Assembly (NCBI GenBank): GCA_006226375.1
Contig: SBHC01000008.1
Coordinates: forward strand, 1-64,000
Direction: 5' to 3'
Length of the DNA stretch: 64,000 nt
Origin: Deltaproteobacteria bacterium
GTDB lineage: Bacteria; Myxococcota_C; UBA6777
Position numbers and translations under genes: made by a program. Every line of letters begins with the position of its first letter. Within the stretch, counting starts at the first letter, position 1. A model generated the notes under the pieces. The model ran no database searches. It was given only the letters and a program-made list of their open reading frames with translations, and was not told the origin of the DNA. Positions 36,739 through 46,243 of this stretch are shown in pieces.

Positions 36739-38964
36739 TCATGGAACCTGCCACACGTACACTTCATTTTCATGTGTGGTCACAAGGGAATAGGACGACG
36801 GCAACAACGCAAGGTGGGACGTGGAAGAAGGCAAAAAGAAAGTGTAACGGAGCCTGTCGTTGTGTGTGTCCCAAATCCGAAGCGTTTGGTCGAGGGCTGT
36901 CGAATACAAAGTTGAGGGATTCTCCCCAACACGTAACGCAGTCACAGCGTTTCGGTGCTGGTCTAACAGGTTAACCTGTCGGCTTGACTCCAGATCCCAT
37001 CCAAGAATCTGTCCGTTGGCATGAGCCGAATACAAACGAGCGGAAGAACCATAAATCCTTAAGCGATAAACGTCGGACGGCACCCTCGCAAACATCCCTT
37101 CGTACTGTTGCTTTTCGTAGTTCCAAAGATGGATATGACCTTGGGCATGCCCCGACACCAGCGTTTGTGTCGCCTCATTCATGACCAACGACTGCGCTGG
37201 ATTTTGCGAAAGATGCCAGGACGCGATGCACTCCTGGTTCATCACATCCCAAACACTTAAGCTGTCGTCTTCGCAAGACGTGGCGATGTAACGTCCACTC
37301 TGGCTCCAACACAAAGCCCTCACCTGTGCTTGGTGCTCCAACCAGGCCATTCGCTGCTCGGTGGCCAGGTCCCACACCTCAACCATCCAACCGTTTCCAG
37401 CGACACAGGCGAGAAAGCGGGAGTCCGAACTCCACTCCAGGACTTGGACCACGTCATCAGCGACCGCGAGCTGATGTACAGGCTCCCAACTTGCCGTGTT
37501 CCACAACGTCAAGACACCATCTTCCCCTGCTGTACTGAGGATGGTCCCGTTGAGATTGACAGCCATGGCTGTAATCGAGGGATGAGGTGTCGCGAACTGA
37601 TAGACAGGAGTTTCAGACCAGGCCGGTTGAGGCAACTGTTGCACAGCATGCAACGATTCATCCGACAACCGCTGGGTTTTCATCCCATCGTCTTCGACAA
37701 CAACAACTTCCATCGGAGCTGGTTTTTGGGAACCAAACAACACAGTCTCCACAGAAGGAGTACCGTCCCATGCATCGGCATAACTTCCAGACTCCAACGT
37801 CATGCTCGAAGATGTGGGAGGAGGAGTGTCAGGAGCCTCCTTCATCATTCGGTGGTTGCCATCTTGGTGAAGCACCAAGATATCGTCTTCGTCCTCGTCC
37901 CTATCGATGCAAATGGTCTGGTCTACAAGCCGGGCCAGTTGGGCGGAACGCACCTCTTTAAGATCCGGTGACAGCTGTGGTTTCGGCTTAATCCAGGAAG
38001 AATCGTTGGCATAGGACCTTGTTGGCTCCGACAAAATGGGAGCCAACGGAGAAGGTGTCATTGGAGAATAGGGTCGGCCAGCCAGAGCTTCACGGAAAGC
38101 CATCAACATCTCATCCAGAGACGCAAATCCAACGGACCGATGTGACATCAGCGCACGATTCACCGCGTTGAGGATCGCAGGAGACAAAGAAGACGAATGC
38201 AACGGCAAAGAGCCGGAGTGAGGGACCTCCCCCGTCAGCAAAACAAAGACCAGCATTCCAAGAGAGTACAGGTCGTCGGCGGCCTTGGGGTGGCCAGAGC
38301 GACCGATCGCATCCTCCGACAGATAGGGAGACGGCTGGAAGGCCTCCATATCCTGGACAAACGTGGAACCGATCGGCGCAGCAAGTCCGGAGAGATAAAT
38401 GGGAGCGTCCTGGTATTGTGGAGTAAAGAGAATCTTGCTGGGCTTGAGATAACCGTGAGCCGCGCCGCCTGAATGGACAGACCAAAGAAGCTGAGCGATC
38501 TGCTCCAAGAGCATCAACACATCGTTGGGCATAAAGGAGAGGCCCTGGCTCCACTTCACCTCCATTTTCTGGAGCAGCGTCTGACCTTGAAGATAGGGAA
38601 CCGTGGAGAACAGCCGACCGGAGAAGGGATCTTTTTGAAGCAGGTCCAACGTAAGGATGCCGGGCAGAGCGAGTTGACCTTGGAGCCACTGTGCACGTAA
38701 CAACGACAAACAAAAGCCCGGCTGCTGCGAGAGCTCGGAGTGGTACATTTTGAGAACCACATGGTATCCCCGGTTGTTGTCTTCCGCGAGATACGAAACT
38801 CCCGATTCTCCGTAGGTAAGCTGCTGGATGAGTTCAAAGCGATCGGCAAAGCGTTGGCCGAGCAAAGGTGCAGGAAGGGCGTCGAGGCTCGGAGCAGTGG
38901 CAAGAGCATGAGCGGAGGAGGGAGAGACCGCCTCCAACAGTTCGGACGATTGTATGACGTGCAC
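36739..38964 (-). CDS. pseudokinase fused to seven-bladed WD40 propeller
   Basis: 741 residues. Residues 35-300 have a protein-kinase fold with a glycine loop (YGESGVSYLAED) and the VVLKMY lysine. The catalytic loop is HGYLKPSK instead of HRDLKPxN, and the DFG site is LSG, so all metal and base residues are lost. A 150-residue low-complexity linker leads to seven WD40 units ending LWN, VWD, VWD, LWN, GWD, IWD and VWQ, a complete propeller. The start is GTG 38964, eight bases after AGGG. It begins 18 bp after the GGDEF-EAL stop, so the two are co-transcribed. A protein-binding or sensor platform is the likely role. Confidence 0.86.
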   Translation of the reverse strand: MHVIQSSELLEAVSPSSAHALATAPSLDALPAPLLGQRFADRFELIQQLTYGESGVSYLAEDNNRGYHVVLKMYHSELSQQPGFCLSLLRAQWLQGQLALPGILTLDLLQKDPFSGRLFSTVPYLQGQTLLQKMEVKWSQGLSFMPNDVLMLLEQIAQLLWSVHSGGAAHGYLKPSKILFTPQYQDAPIYLSGLAAPIGSTFVQDMEAFQPSPYLSEDAIGRSGHPKAADDLYSLGMLVFVLLTGEVPHSGSLPLHSSSLSPAILNAVNRALMSHRSVGFASLDEMLMAFREALAGRPYSPMTPSPLAPILSEPTRSYANDSSWIKPKPQLSPDLKEVRSAQLARLVDQTICIDRDEDEDDILVLHQDGNHRMMKEAPDTPPPTSSSMTLESGSYADAWDGTPSVETVLFGSQKPAPMEVVVVEDDGMKTQRLSDESLHAVQQLPQPAWSETPVYQFATPHPSITAMAVNLNGTILSTAGEDGVLTLWNTASWEPVHQLAVADDVVQVLEWSSDSRFLACVAGNGWMVEVWDLATEQRMAWLEHQAQVRALCWSQSGRYIATSCEDDSLSVWDVMNQECIASWHLSQNPAQSLVMNEATQTLVSGHAQGHIHLWNYEKQQYEGMFARVPSDVYRLRIYGSSARLYSAHANGQILGWDLESSRQVNLLDQHRNAVTALRVGENPSTLYSTALDQTLRIWDTHNDRLRYTFFLPSSTSHLALLPSSYSLVTTHENEVYVWQVP

Positions 38965-38982
38965 TGGCTGTTCCCTGTTCCC

Positions 38983-41178
38983 TTAATATAACGGTGTGCT
39001 GGTGGGCCTTGCCTGCAAAAGAGCTGGGACCTTCTCGGGCGGCATCGGACGACCATAAAAATATCCCTGGCCAAATTGACAGCCCAACTGACGGAGGTAA
39101 TGCCCCTGGTTTGATTCTTCAATACCTTCCGCTACAAGGTCAAGGCCCAATGTGTGTGCCAACGCTACAATCGCACCAACAATGCCCTCTTGGGTCCTAT
39201 TGGAGTCCATCTCCATAACAAAGGAACGATCGATTTTGAGCGCGTCCAGTGGGAGCAGGTGCAATCGACTGAGAGAAGAATAGCCTGTTCCAAAGTCGTC
39301 GATCTGAACTTTCGCTCCGGTCTGCCGAATTTGCTCCAAAGCACGAGTTGCCATCTGCTGGTTGTTCATGATGGAACTCTCGGTGACCTCAATCCTGATA
39401 CGATCAGGGTTCACACCTTTCAACAAGAGCACCGCTTCCAGGTTCTGTGCAAAGTGAGGCTGAATCAGCTGCTTTGTCGAGACGTTGATGCTCATATACA
39501 GAGAAGGATCAATGGTGGTGTGCCACAGATGAAGTTGCTCGGCCGCCTTCTCCATGACCCAGGCACCCAGCTTAACAATTAAGCCTGTCTCCTCGGCAAC
39601 AGGTACAAACATGGCCGGCGAGATCCAACCTCGCTCAGGATGATTCCAGCGAAGCAGTGCCTCAAACCCAATCGTCCGCTCGTTTTGCAACGTAACAATG
39701 GGTTGGTAATACAGCATCACCTCGTCACGTTCGATGGCCTTTCGAAGATCGGTCTCCAACGCAAGACGATCTTTGACCTCTTCGTGCATCCCAGAGTCAA
39801 ACAGGGTGTAACACGCCTTGCCCTGCTCTTTCGACCGGTACATCGCAATATCCGCGTCACGAAGCATCTCTTCCGCGTTCTCGTAACGCTTCTGGCTGTG
39901 TGCAACGCCGATGCTTGCGCTGCTGAAGATCTCCTGTCCATTAAGATCAAACGGGGTCTGCAGAAGCTCCTGCATCCGCTCGGCAACCACAGCGGCCTCT
40001 CGCGGCGTCTTTACGTTGTCGAGGAGTACGGCAAACTCGTCCCCTCCAAACCGGGCGACCACATTTTTCTGGGACAGAGGGATGGGCGTAAACGTGGTGG
40101 TTTCGTCGGGAGAGATCCTGGCGACAGTGTCCAGCGACCGAATCGAAGCCCGAAGCCGGGTCGCGACCTGCATTAACAGCGCATCCCCTGCAGCATGTCC
40201 AAGACTATCGTTCACCACCTTGAAGTGATCCAGGTCGATGTAGATCACCGCAAAGTTGAAGTCATCCTGACGCTTGGAGCGGTGGAGGGCGTCATGGAGC
40301 TGCTCCAAGAACAAGTTGCGGTTGGGCAAACTGGTCAAGGCATCATGAGAGGCGGTTCGGTCTTTGAGATCAATCAACCACCCAACCATCGAGTTCACGC
40401 GATTGTTTTCATCGCGGTTCCCAAGGCCTACATTCACAACCCAGTGCATGGAGCCATCGTTGTGAATCGCTCGATACTCCATCTCCCACGCTGGCGCGCG
40501 GCCTGTCATAAACTGGTACAAGGAAGCCTGGACTCGTTCTCTGTCGTCGGGATGGACAGTGTCGAGCCAGGTGTCCATGCCAGCCACCATGTCTTCGGAA
40601 GGCTGGCCCATCATTTCCCGCCAGCGCGCGGAGAGAAACATCTCTGACGAGCGAGGGTCCCAGACCCACAAGCCATCCCGCGAACAACGCCCAGCGAGTT
40701 GAATTTGTTGTTTAAGCTTTCCAACTTCCTGTGCGTGTTTCTGCTTCTCCAAACCATGAAAGACGACGCGCTCAAACAAGGGCGGAGACAAATACGACAG
40801 CCCCAACACATCGGAAGCGCCGGCTTCGAGCCATTGTTCGGTGGTCACTCGATCGTCCCGCTGAGTGACAATTACCATGGGCGTTGAGATTTGGCAGGCC
40901 CGAGCGATCTCAAGCAAAGCCCAGCAGCTCTCTTCCATGGCCTCCGAATCCAGTAGGCCCACTGCATAATCTGCTGAGCGAAGAGCTTCAATGCCCTCTT
41001 CCATTCCTAGTACGTGTTCAATCTTAAAATTTCGATGGGGAAGAGCCAGGCAGATGTGCTGGATCTGGTCGACAAGATGGGTCTTTTCAGCGCTGCCAAT
41101 TACAAGCAGGGTCACCATAGGGTCCAAGGCCCAGCTTGCCGATGAGGCCGTCCATCGATTGGTTATCACACTGCCCAC
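38983..41178 (-). CDS. degenerate receiver-PAS-GGDEF-EAL c-di-GMP protein
   Basis: About 731 residues. An N-terminal receiver-like fold (LLVIGSAEK...VGLLDSE) lacks the acidic pair. It is followed by PAS (about 145-260), GGDEF with an intact RFGGDEF motif and EAL with intact catalytic motifs (EALLRWNHPERG, NVSTKQL, EVTESSIM, DDFGTGYSS, KIDRSF, AEGIE), so both synthesis and hydrolysis of c-di-GMP look possible. A 22-residue insertion sits directly before GGDEF and separates it from the RSLD inhibitory site. GTG 41178 has AAGGAG ten bases upstream; ATG 41118 and ATG 41208 are alternatives. It heads the pseudokinase gene run. Confidence 0.88.
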   Translation of the reverse strand: MGSVITNRWTASSASWALDPMVTLLVIGSAEKTHLVDQIQHICLALPHRNFKIEHVLGMEEGIEALRSADYAVGLLDSEAMEESCWALLEIARACQISTPMVIVTQRDDRVTTEQWLEAGASDVLGLSYLSPPLFERVVFHGLEKQKHAQEVGKLKQQIQLAGRCSRDGLWVWDPRSSEMFLSARWREMMGQPSEDMVAGMDTWLDTVHPDDRERVQASLYQFMTGRAPAWEMEYRAIHNDGSMHWVVNVGLGNRDENNRVNSMVGWLIDLKDRTASHDALTSLPNRNLFLEQLHDALHRSKRQDDFNFAVIYIDLDHFKVVNDSLGHAAGDALLMQVATRLRASIRSLDTVARISPDETTTFTPIPLSQKNVVARFGGDEFAVLLDNVKTPREAAVVAERMQELLQTPFDLNGQEIFSSASIGVAHSQKRYENAEEMLRDADIAMYRSKEQGKACYTLFDSGMHEEVKDRLALETDLRKAIERDEVMLYYQPIVTLQNERTIGFEALLRWNHPERGWISPAMFVPVAEETGLIVKLGAWVMEKAAEQLHLWHTTIDPSLYMSINVSTKQLIQPHFAQNLEAVLLLKGVNPDRIRIEVTESSIMNNQQMATRALEQIRQTGAKVQIDDFGTGYSSLSRLHLLPLDALKIDRSFVMEMDSNRTQEGIVGAIVALAHTLGLDLVAEGIEESNQGHYLRQLGCQFGQGYFYGRPMPPEKVPALLQARPTSTPLY

Positions 41179-41219
41179 AGTTGACGTTCTCCTTACTACG
41201 ATCCGCATCCTGCGAAAGA

Positions 41220-41245
41220 TTGAAGCCCCACCTAAGGGGTTTCAA
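41220..41245 (-). promoter_or_regulatory. stem-loop in leader of the GGDEF-EAL gene
   Basis: The arms TTGAAACCCC and GGGGCTTCAA flank a six-base loop, giving a ten-pair stem with one mismatch. It lies 42 bases before the GTG start. There is no strong U-run after it, so it is more likely a leader structure than a terminator of the upstream PFOR unit. Confidence 0.4.
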
Positions 41246-41374
41246 CAGTCTTAACGACACCATTATGCAGAACATGAAAGAAAACCAAAGTTTTTTCGGA
41301 GTCTTTCGAAAAGGCTGGGAAAAAAGGAGAAACAAGCACTGGAGGAAAGATGAATGGGGTTGGTCAATTTGGCT

Positions 41375-42391
41375 CTAGAAGTCTTGGCCTGTGGGATCAA
41401 ACCGGAACGATCCCAAGGTTTGGATGTAGTTGGCTCGAACAAAGTGTGAAGGGTCCCCAATGTGTTGGTAGCTCATGCTCCCACGCATCTGTTGGACCGA
41501 CTCGTACTCATGAGCCTCCATCCAGATTTTGAGGTCCTCCACAATCTCGTTGATCCGACCCAATCCATGTTTTAAGAGTTCCGAAGCCACCATACCAATG
41601 TTGGCTCCAACCATCATGGCCTTCAGCAAGTCAACATGAGTGTGGATTCCCGTAGTAATCGCCAAATCAACGGGGACTTTGCCGTACAAGATGGCCGTCC
41701 AACGAAGGGGCAATCGCAGCTCGGACGAATCGCTCAAACGCAGACCTGGTGTGACCTCGAACGCGTCGATATCAATGTCTGGCTGGTAGAAACGATTGAA
41801 CAACACCAGCCCATCAGCGCCGCCTTGGTTGGCGAGCTGGTGAGCGACATTGGGCAGCGACGTAAAGAAGGGATGAAGCTTCACAGCAACGGGGATGCTG
41901 ACCTGTTTCTTCACCTCTTCGACAATCTCGACGTACCGACTCTCCAACGAGATCCCATCCGTGTACGGATCGGTGGGAAGGTCGTACAAGTTAAGCTCCA
42001 GAGCGTTGGCTCCTGCAGCTTCAATTAAGGCGGCGTACTCCAACCACTGACCCAATGCTGTACAATTTAAGCTGGCAATCAGTGGAACATCAATCGCGCT
42101 CCTGGCGTCAGATACGAGCTGAAGGTAGCGGTCAACCGGAGGTACAAAGTCCACGATATCTGGAAAGAAGTTGGACGCTTCCGCTGTACTCGCGCTGCCA
42201 TAATCCAACGCATGGGAGAAATGGAGTGAGGTGTTCTGAACTTCCTCTTCAAACAAGGAAAACATCACAACTGCAGGGGCTCCAGCATCTTCCAAACGAC
42301 GGATGCCATCCAGGTTGTATGACAAGGGTGATGGCGAAGGAACCAAAGGGTGCTTCAGCGTTAAGCCCAGATAGTTGGTTGTGATATCCAT
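41375..42391 (-). CDS. dihydroorotate dehydrogenase-like flavoprotein
   Basis: 338 residues, a TIM-barrel FMN protein of the DHOD family. Features include TTNYLGLTLKHPLVPSPSP at the N-terminus, a core lysine strand VAVKLHPFF and a GADGLVLFNRFY-type phosphate-side motif. It belongs to the subgroup annotated as dihydroorotate dehydrogenase-like that often lies next to pyruvate:ferredoxin oxidoreductase and whose role is not settled; it lacks the partner PyrK needed by true PyrDB enzymes here. AAGGAG is seven bases before the ATG. It follows nifJ by 88 bp in the same direction, so a ferredoxin-linked redox job is plausible. Confidence 0.85.
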   Translation of the reverse strand: MDITTNYLGLTLKHPLVPSPSPLSYNLDGIRRLEDAGAPAVVMFSLFEEEVQNTSLHFSHALDYGSASTAEASNFFPDIVDFVPPVDRYLQLVSDARSAIDVPLIASLNCTALGQWLEYAALIEAAGANALELNLYDLPTDPYTDGISLESRYVEIVEEVKKQVSIPVAVKLHPFFTSLPNVAHQLANQGGADGLVLFNRFYQPDIDIDAFEVTPGLRLSDSSELRLPLRWTAILYGKVPVDLAITTGIHTHVDLLKAMMVGANIGMVASELLKHGLGRINEIVEDLKIWMEAHEYESVQQMRGSMSYQHIGDPSHFVRANYIQTLGSFRFDPTGQDF

Positions 42392-42479
42392 GGGGATACT
42401 CCTTTTGCGTTGGCGGAAACACCCGGTCTGCGGTCAGACGACTGGGCCCAAGAGTTCCGTTTCGGTCCAGAAACGACAA

Positions 42480-45400
42480 TCATGAAGTGGTAGGTGAACA
42501 CGGCTCTGCAAGCTGACGGTAACGGTCCCATTGATCCTCCACATCTTTCTGAGCGGCAGCCAACAAGACCTTGGCTGAGTCAGGATCAACCTGCTGCAAA
42601 ATTCGATACCGCATCTCGCCATAGACGTAGTCACGAAGGGGGATTTTGGGCCCTTTGCAGTCGAGTTGCATGGGGTTGAGGCCTTGCTCGACCCGTCGCG
42701 GATCAAACCGGAACAGCGGCCAGTAGCCAGAGTCCACAGCCTTCTTCTGCTGTTCGACACCTTTCGACATATCGATTCCGTGAGCAATGCAAGGACTGTA
42801 CGCAACAATCAAAGAGGGACCCTCGTAGCTCTCGGCTTCCAGAAACGCCTTTAAGGTTTGTCCTTCGTTCGCACCCATCGCCACCCGAGCCACATACACG
42901 TTGCCGTAGTTGACACCCACCATGCAGAGGTCTTTCTTCGGCACAGTTTTTCCAGCGGCTGCAAACTTTGCGACGGCAGCACGTGGGGTCGCTTTCGACG
43001 ATTGTCCGCCAGTGTTCGAGTACACCTCCGTGTCCAGCACGAGGATGTTGACGTTTTCACCCGAGGCCATCGCATGGTCCAACCCACCAAACCCAATGTC
43101 GTAGGCCCAACCATCTCCACCCACGAGCCATACGCTCTTACGAACGAGAGCATCAGCCAGCTGGAACAAGTCGCGGCAGAGGTTTTGTTGCTCACCTCCA
43201 CTGTTGCAAAGTGGCTCCAATTTGGAACGCAGCGCAGCAACTCTCTCCCGTTGCTCCTCGATTGCAGCGTCGGTCTCTTGGGACGCGGAGAGAAGCCCTT
43301 CAACCAAAGACTCTGGAAGATGTCCTGACAACGTCTGCAACAAACGAATGGCATAATCCTGACGCTTGTTGACAGCGAGGCGCATGCCCAACCCAAACTC
43401 AGCGTTGTCCTCAAACAACGAGTTACTCCAAGAAGGGCCACGTCCGTTGGCGTCTTTGGCCCACGGAGTGGTCGGCAGGTTACCTCCGTAGATACTGGAA
43501 CAACCTGTGGCGTTTGCTATCAGGGAGCGATCGCCAGTGAGTTGACTCAGGAGTTTTAGGTAAGGAGTCTCGCCACAACCTGCGCAAGCTCCTGAGAACT
43601 CAAACAACGGGGTGAGCAACTGGACGTCTTTGACCTTGGACGTGTTCATGTCCTCGTCGGAGCGGTGATGCTCTGGGAGTGACAGGAAGAAATCCCAATC
43701 CTGTTTGCCCTTCTCCAGGAGCGGCGCCTGAGGCTCCATCCCCAACGCCTTTCGACCAATCTGACTTTTGTCCCGAGCCGGACAGATCTCAACGCAGAGC
43801 TGACAGCCGGTGCAGTCTTCCACAGCCACTTGCAGCGTAAAGGCTTCGTCTTTGTGTCCTTTCCAGCGGGCCGGCGCGGACAGAAAGCCTTCGGGCGCAT
43901 CGTTCAACAGCTCGGTGTCACAACGCTTTCCTCGAATCACAGCGTGAGGACAAATCGCGACACACTTCCCACACTGGATACAAAGATCAGCGTCCCATAC
44001 AGGGATTTCACGGGCAAGGTTGCGCTTCTCCCATTGGGTTGTTCCGGTGGGAAAGGTCCCATCAACAGGCATCGCGCTGACAGGCAAGAGGTCGCCTTCT
44101 CCGGCCATTAACCGGGAGGTCCAACTCTGAACAAACGGAGGCGCGTTTTCCGAAACAACAGGTGGCAAAGCAAGCGTTGAGGTGGCTTCTTTGGGCACAG
44201 GCACAACGTGCAACGCTTCCAAGGTCTGGTCCACGGCAGCCCAGTTTCTCTGGACAACGACCCGACCTCGCTTGCTGTAGGTTTTTTGAATCGCGGCCTT
44301 GATCTTCTCCATCGCTTCATTCGCAGGAATGACTTCCATGATGGAGAAAAACCCGACCTGCATCACCGTGTTAATTCGACCGCGAAGCCCGGCCTTCTCA
44401 GCCACAGAGTAGGCATCAATCACATACAGTTGGAGGTCTTTCTTAATGATTTCCTCTTGCAACGCGTGAGGGATCTGGTCCCACACTTCCTCGGGCGAAA
44501 ACGGGCTGTTCAGGAGGACTTTTGCACCGTGAGCCGCTTCACGAAGGACTGGGTACTTCTCCAAGAAACCAAACTGATGAATGCCGACAAAGTTAGCCTG
44601 ATCAATCAGATAGGTGCTTTGGATAGGATGGGGCCCAAATCGCAAGTGTGAGATAGTTCGCGCACCTGACTTCTTCGAGTCATAGACAAAGTAGCCTTGG
44701 GCGTACAGGTCGGTGCTTTCACCAATGATCTTGATGGTGTTCTTGTTGGCACTGACCGTTCCATCCGAGCCCAAGCCCCAAAACATCGCGCGAATGGTCT
44801 CATCCGACTCAGTCCGGAAGGCCACATCGACATCCAGGCTGCGGTGGCTGACATCGTCATGAATTCCAACAGAGAATGAGGTCTTCGGCTTGTCCTGCTT
44901 CAAGTTTTCCAGCACAGCCTGGGCCATAGCTGGTGTGAACTCTTTGGAGCCTAACCCATACCGTCCGCCAACAATGGTGGGCATTGAGCCTTGGAACAGC
45001 CCTTCACGGGTGACCGCTTCTGCGATCACGGAGACAACGTCTTGGAACAAGGGTTCGCCTGCAGCGCCCGGTTCCTTTGTTCGGTCCAGCACCGAGATGG
45101 AAGTCACAGACTCAGGAAGAACCTTGAGCAAATGGACGGGAGAGAACGGTCGGAACAAGCGGACCTTGACCAAACCAACTTTTTCTCCTTGCGCAACCAT
45201 CGAATGAATGGCTTCCTCCGCAGCCCCAACGCCCGAACCCATCATGACGAGGACTCGCTCAGCGTCTTCTGCCCCAACATAGTCAAAGGGTCGGTATACG
45301 CGGCCTGTCAGCTGAGCAAACTCTTCCATGACCTCAATGGTCACTTGGGGTACAAGCTCCCAGAAAGGATTGCCCGCTTCTCTTGATTGGAAGAAAACGT

Positions 45401-46070
45401 CCGGGTTTTGAGCGGTACCGCGAAGCTGTGGGCTGTCGGGGGTTAACGCTCTTTCACGATGCGCATGAACGGCATCGGAGTCGATCAGAGCTTCCAAGAC
45501 AGAGGATTCAAGGAGTTCGATCTTGCTTATCTCATGGGAGGTTCGGAACCCATCGAAGACATGAAGAAAGGGAACCCGCGTTCGCAAGGAGATAGCCTGG
45601 GACAGCAACGCAAAGTCCATCACTTCCTGAACGGAGTTGGCAAACAACTGCCCCCATCCAGCCGAACGAACCGCCATGACATCGCTGTGATCCCCAAAGA
45701 TGGACAACGCATGTGTTGCAACCGAGCGAGCCGCGATGTGAAAGACTGCTGGTGTTAGCTCCCCAGCAATTTTGAACATGTTGGGGTACATCAGCAGCAG
45801 CCCTTGGCTCGCTGTGAAGGTGGTGGTTAGGGCACCAGCCTGGAGAGAACCATGGACAGTTCCAGCCGCCCCTCCCTCACTTTGAAGCTCCTGAACTTTA
45901 GGAACCAAACCCCACAGGTTGGTCTTGCCTTGGGCAGACCATGCGTCAGCATACTCCCCCATCGGAGAAGCCGGAGTGATGGGATAAATCGCAATCACTT
46001 CATTCAGTTGATAAGCAACCCGTGCGGCAGCTTCGTTACCGTCCATTGTCGCAAAATTCGGGGATCCCAT
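42480..46070 (-). CDS. nifJ: pyruvate:ferredoxin (flavodoxin) oxidoreductase
   Basis: 1196 residues, the full single-chain PFOR length. It oxidises pyruvate with CoA to acetyl-CoA and CO2, reducing ferredoxin or flavodoxin. In order: the pyruvate-binding N-terminal domain (YPITPASPMGEYAD), domain II, the gamma domain, two [4Fe-4S] motifs (CIQCGKCVAICP and CTGCQLCVEICP), a TPP domain with CAGCGETPYLKLL, and GWAYDIGFGGLDHA with LDTEVYSNTGGQ. GGGAGG lies seven bases before the ATG. It is the first gene of a unit with the DHOD-like protein. Its presence points to anaerobic or microaerobic metabolism or low-potential electron supply; no ferredoxin gene lies beside it. Confidence 0.97.
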   Translation of the reverse strand: MGSPNFATMDGNEAAARVAYQLNEVIAIYPITPASPMGEYADAWSAQGKTNLWGLVPKVQELQSEGGAAGTVHGSLQAGALTTTFTASQGLLLMYPNMFKIAGELTPAVFHIAARSVATHALSIFGDHSDVMAVRSAGWGQLFANSVQEVMDFALLSQAISLRTRVPFLHVFDGFRTSHEISKIELLESSVLEALIDSDAVHAHRERALTPDSPQLRGTAQNPDVFFQSREAGNPFWELVPQVTIEVMEEFAQLTGRVYRPFDYVGAEDAERVLVMMGSGVGAAEEAIHSMVAQGEKVGLVKVRLFRPFSPVHLLKVLPESVTSISVLDRTKEPGAAGEPLFQDVVSVIAEAVTREGLFQGSMPTIVGGRYGLGSKEFTPAMAQAVLENLKQDKPKTSFSVGIHDDVSHRSLDVDVAFRTESDETIRAMFWGLGSDGTVSANKNTIKIIGESTDLYAQGYFVYDSKKSGARTISHLRFGPHPIQSTYLIDQANFVGIHQFGFLEKYPVLREAAHGAKVLLNSPFSPEEVWDQIPHALQEEIIKKDLQLYVIDAYSVAEKAGLRGRINTVMQVGFFSIMEVIPANEAMEKIKAAIQKTYSKRGRVVVQRNWAAVDQTLEALHVVPVPKEATSTLALPPVVSENAPPFVQSWTSRLMAGEGDLLPVSAMPVDGTFPTGTTQWEKRNLAREIPVWDADLCIQCGKCVAICPHAVIRGKRCDTELLNDAPEGFLSAPARWKGHKDEAFTLQVAVEDCTGCQLCVEICPARDKSQIGRKALGMEPQAPLLEKGKQDWDFFLSLPEHHRSDEDMNTSKVKDVQLLTPLFEFSGACAGCGETPYLKLLSQLTGDRSLIANATGCSSIYGGNLPTTPWAKDANGRGPSWSNSLFEDNAEFGLGMRLAVNKRQDYAIRLLQTLSGHLPESLVEGLLSASQETDAAIEEQRERVAALRSKLEPLCNSGGEQQNLCRDLFQLADALVRKSVWLVGGDGWAYDIGFGGLDHAMASGENVNILVLDTEVYSNTGGQSSKATPRAAVAKFAAAGKTVPKKDLCMVGVNYGNVYVARVAMGANEGQTLKAFLEAESYEGPSLIVAYSPCIAHGIDMSKGVEQQKKAVDSGYWPLFRFDPRRVEQGLNPMQLDCKGPKIPLRDYVYGEMRYRILQQVDPDSAKVLLAAAQKDVEDQWDRYRQLAEPCSPTTS

Positions 46071-46243
46071 CTCTATGCCTCCCTTTCAACACCGCAAACC
46101 AAGTTCAAACCAAGTGCAGCACATATCTTTGGCAGGCTGAAGTGTAGAGGAAGGCAAGAGAGAAGACACACGAATCCATCAAACTGGTCTTTGATTTGAG
46201 TCAAATACCAGAAACGAAGGAAGGATGCAGGAACGTCGGATGC

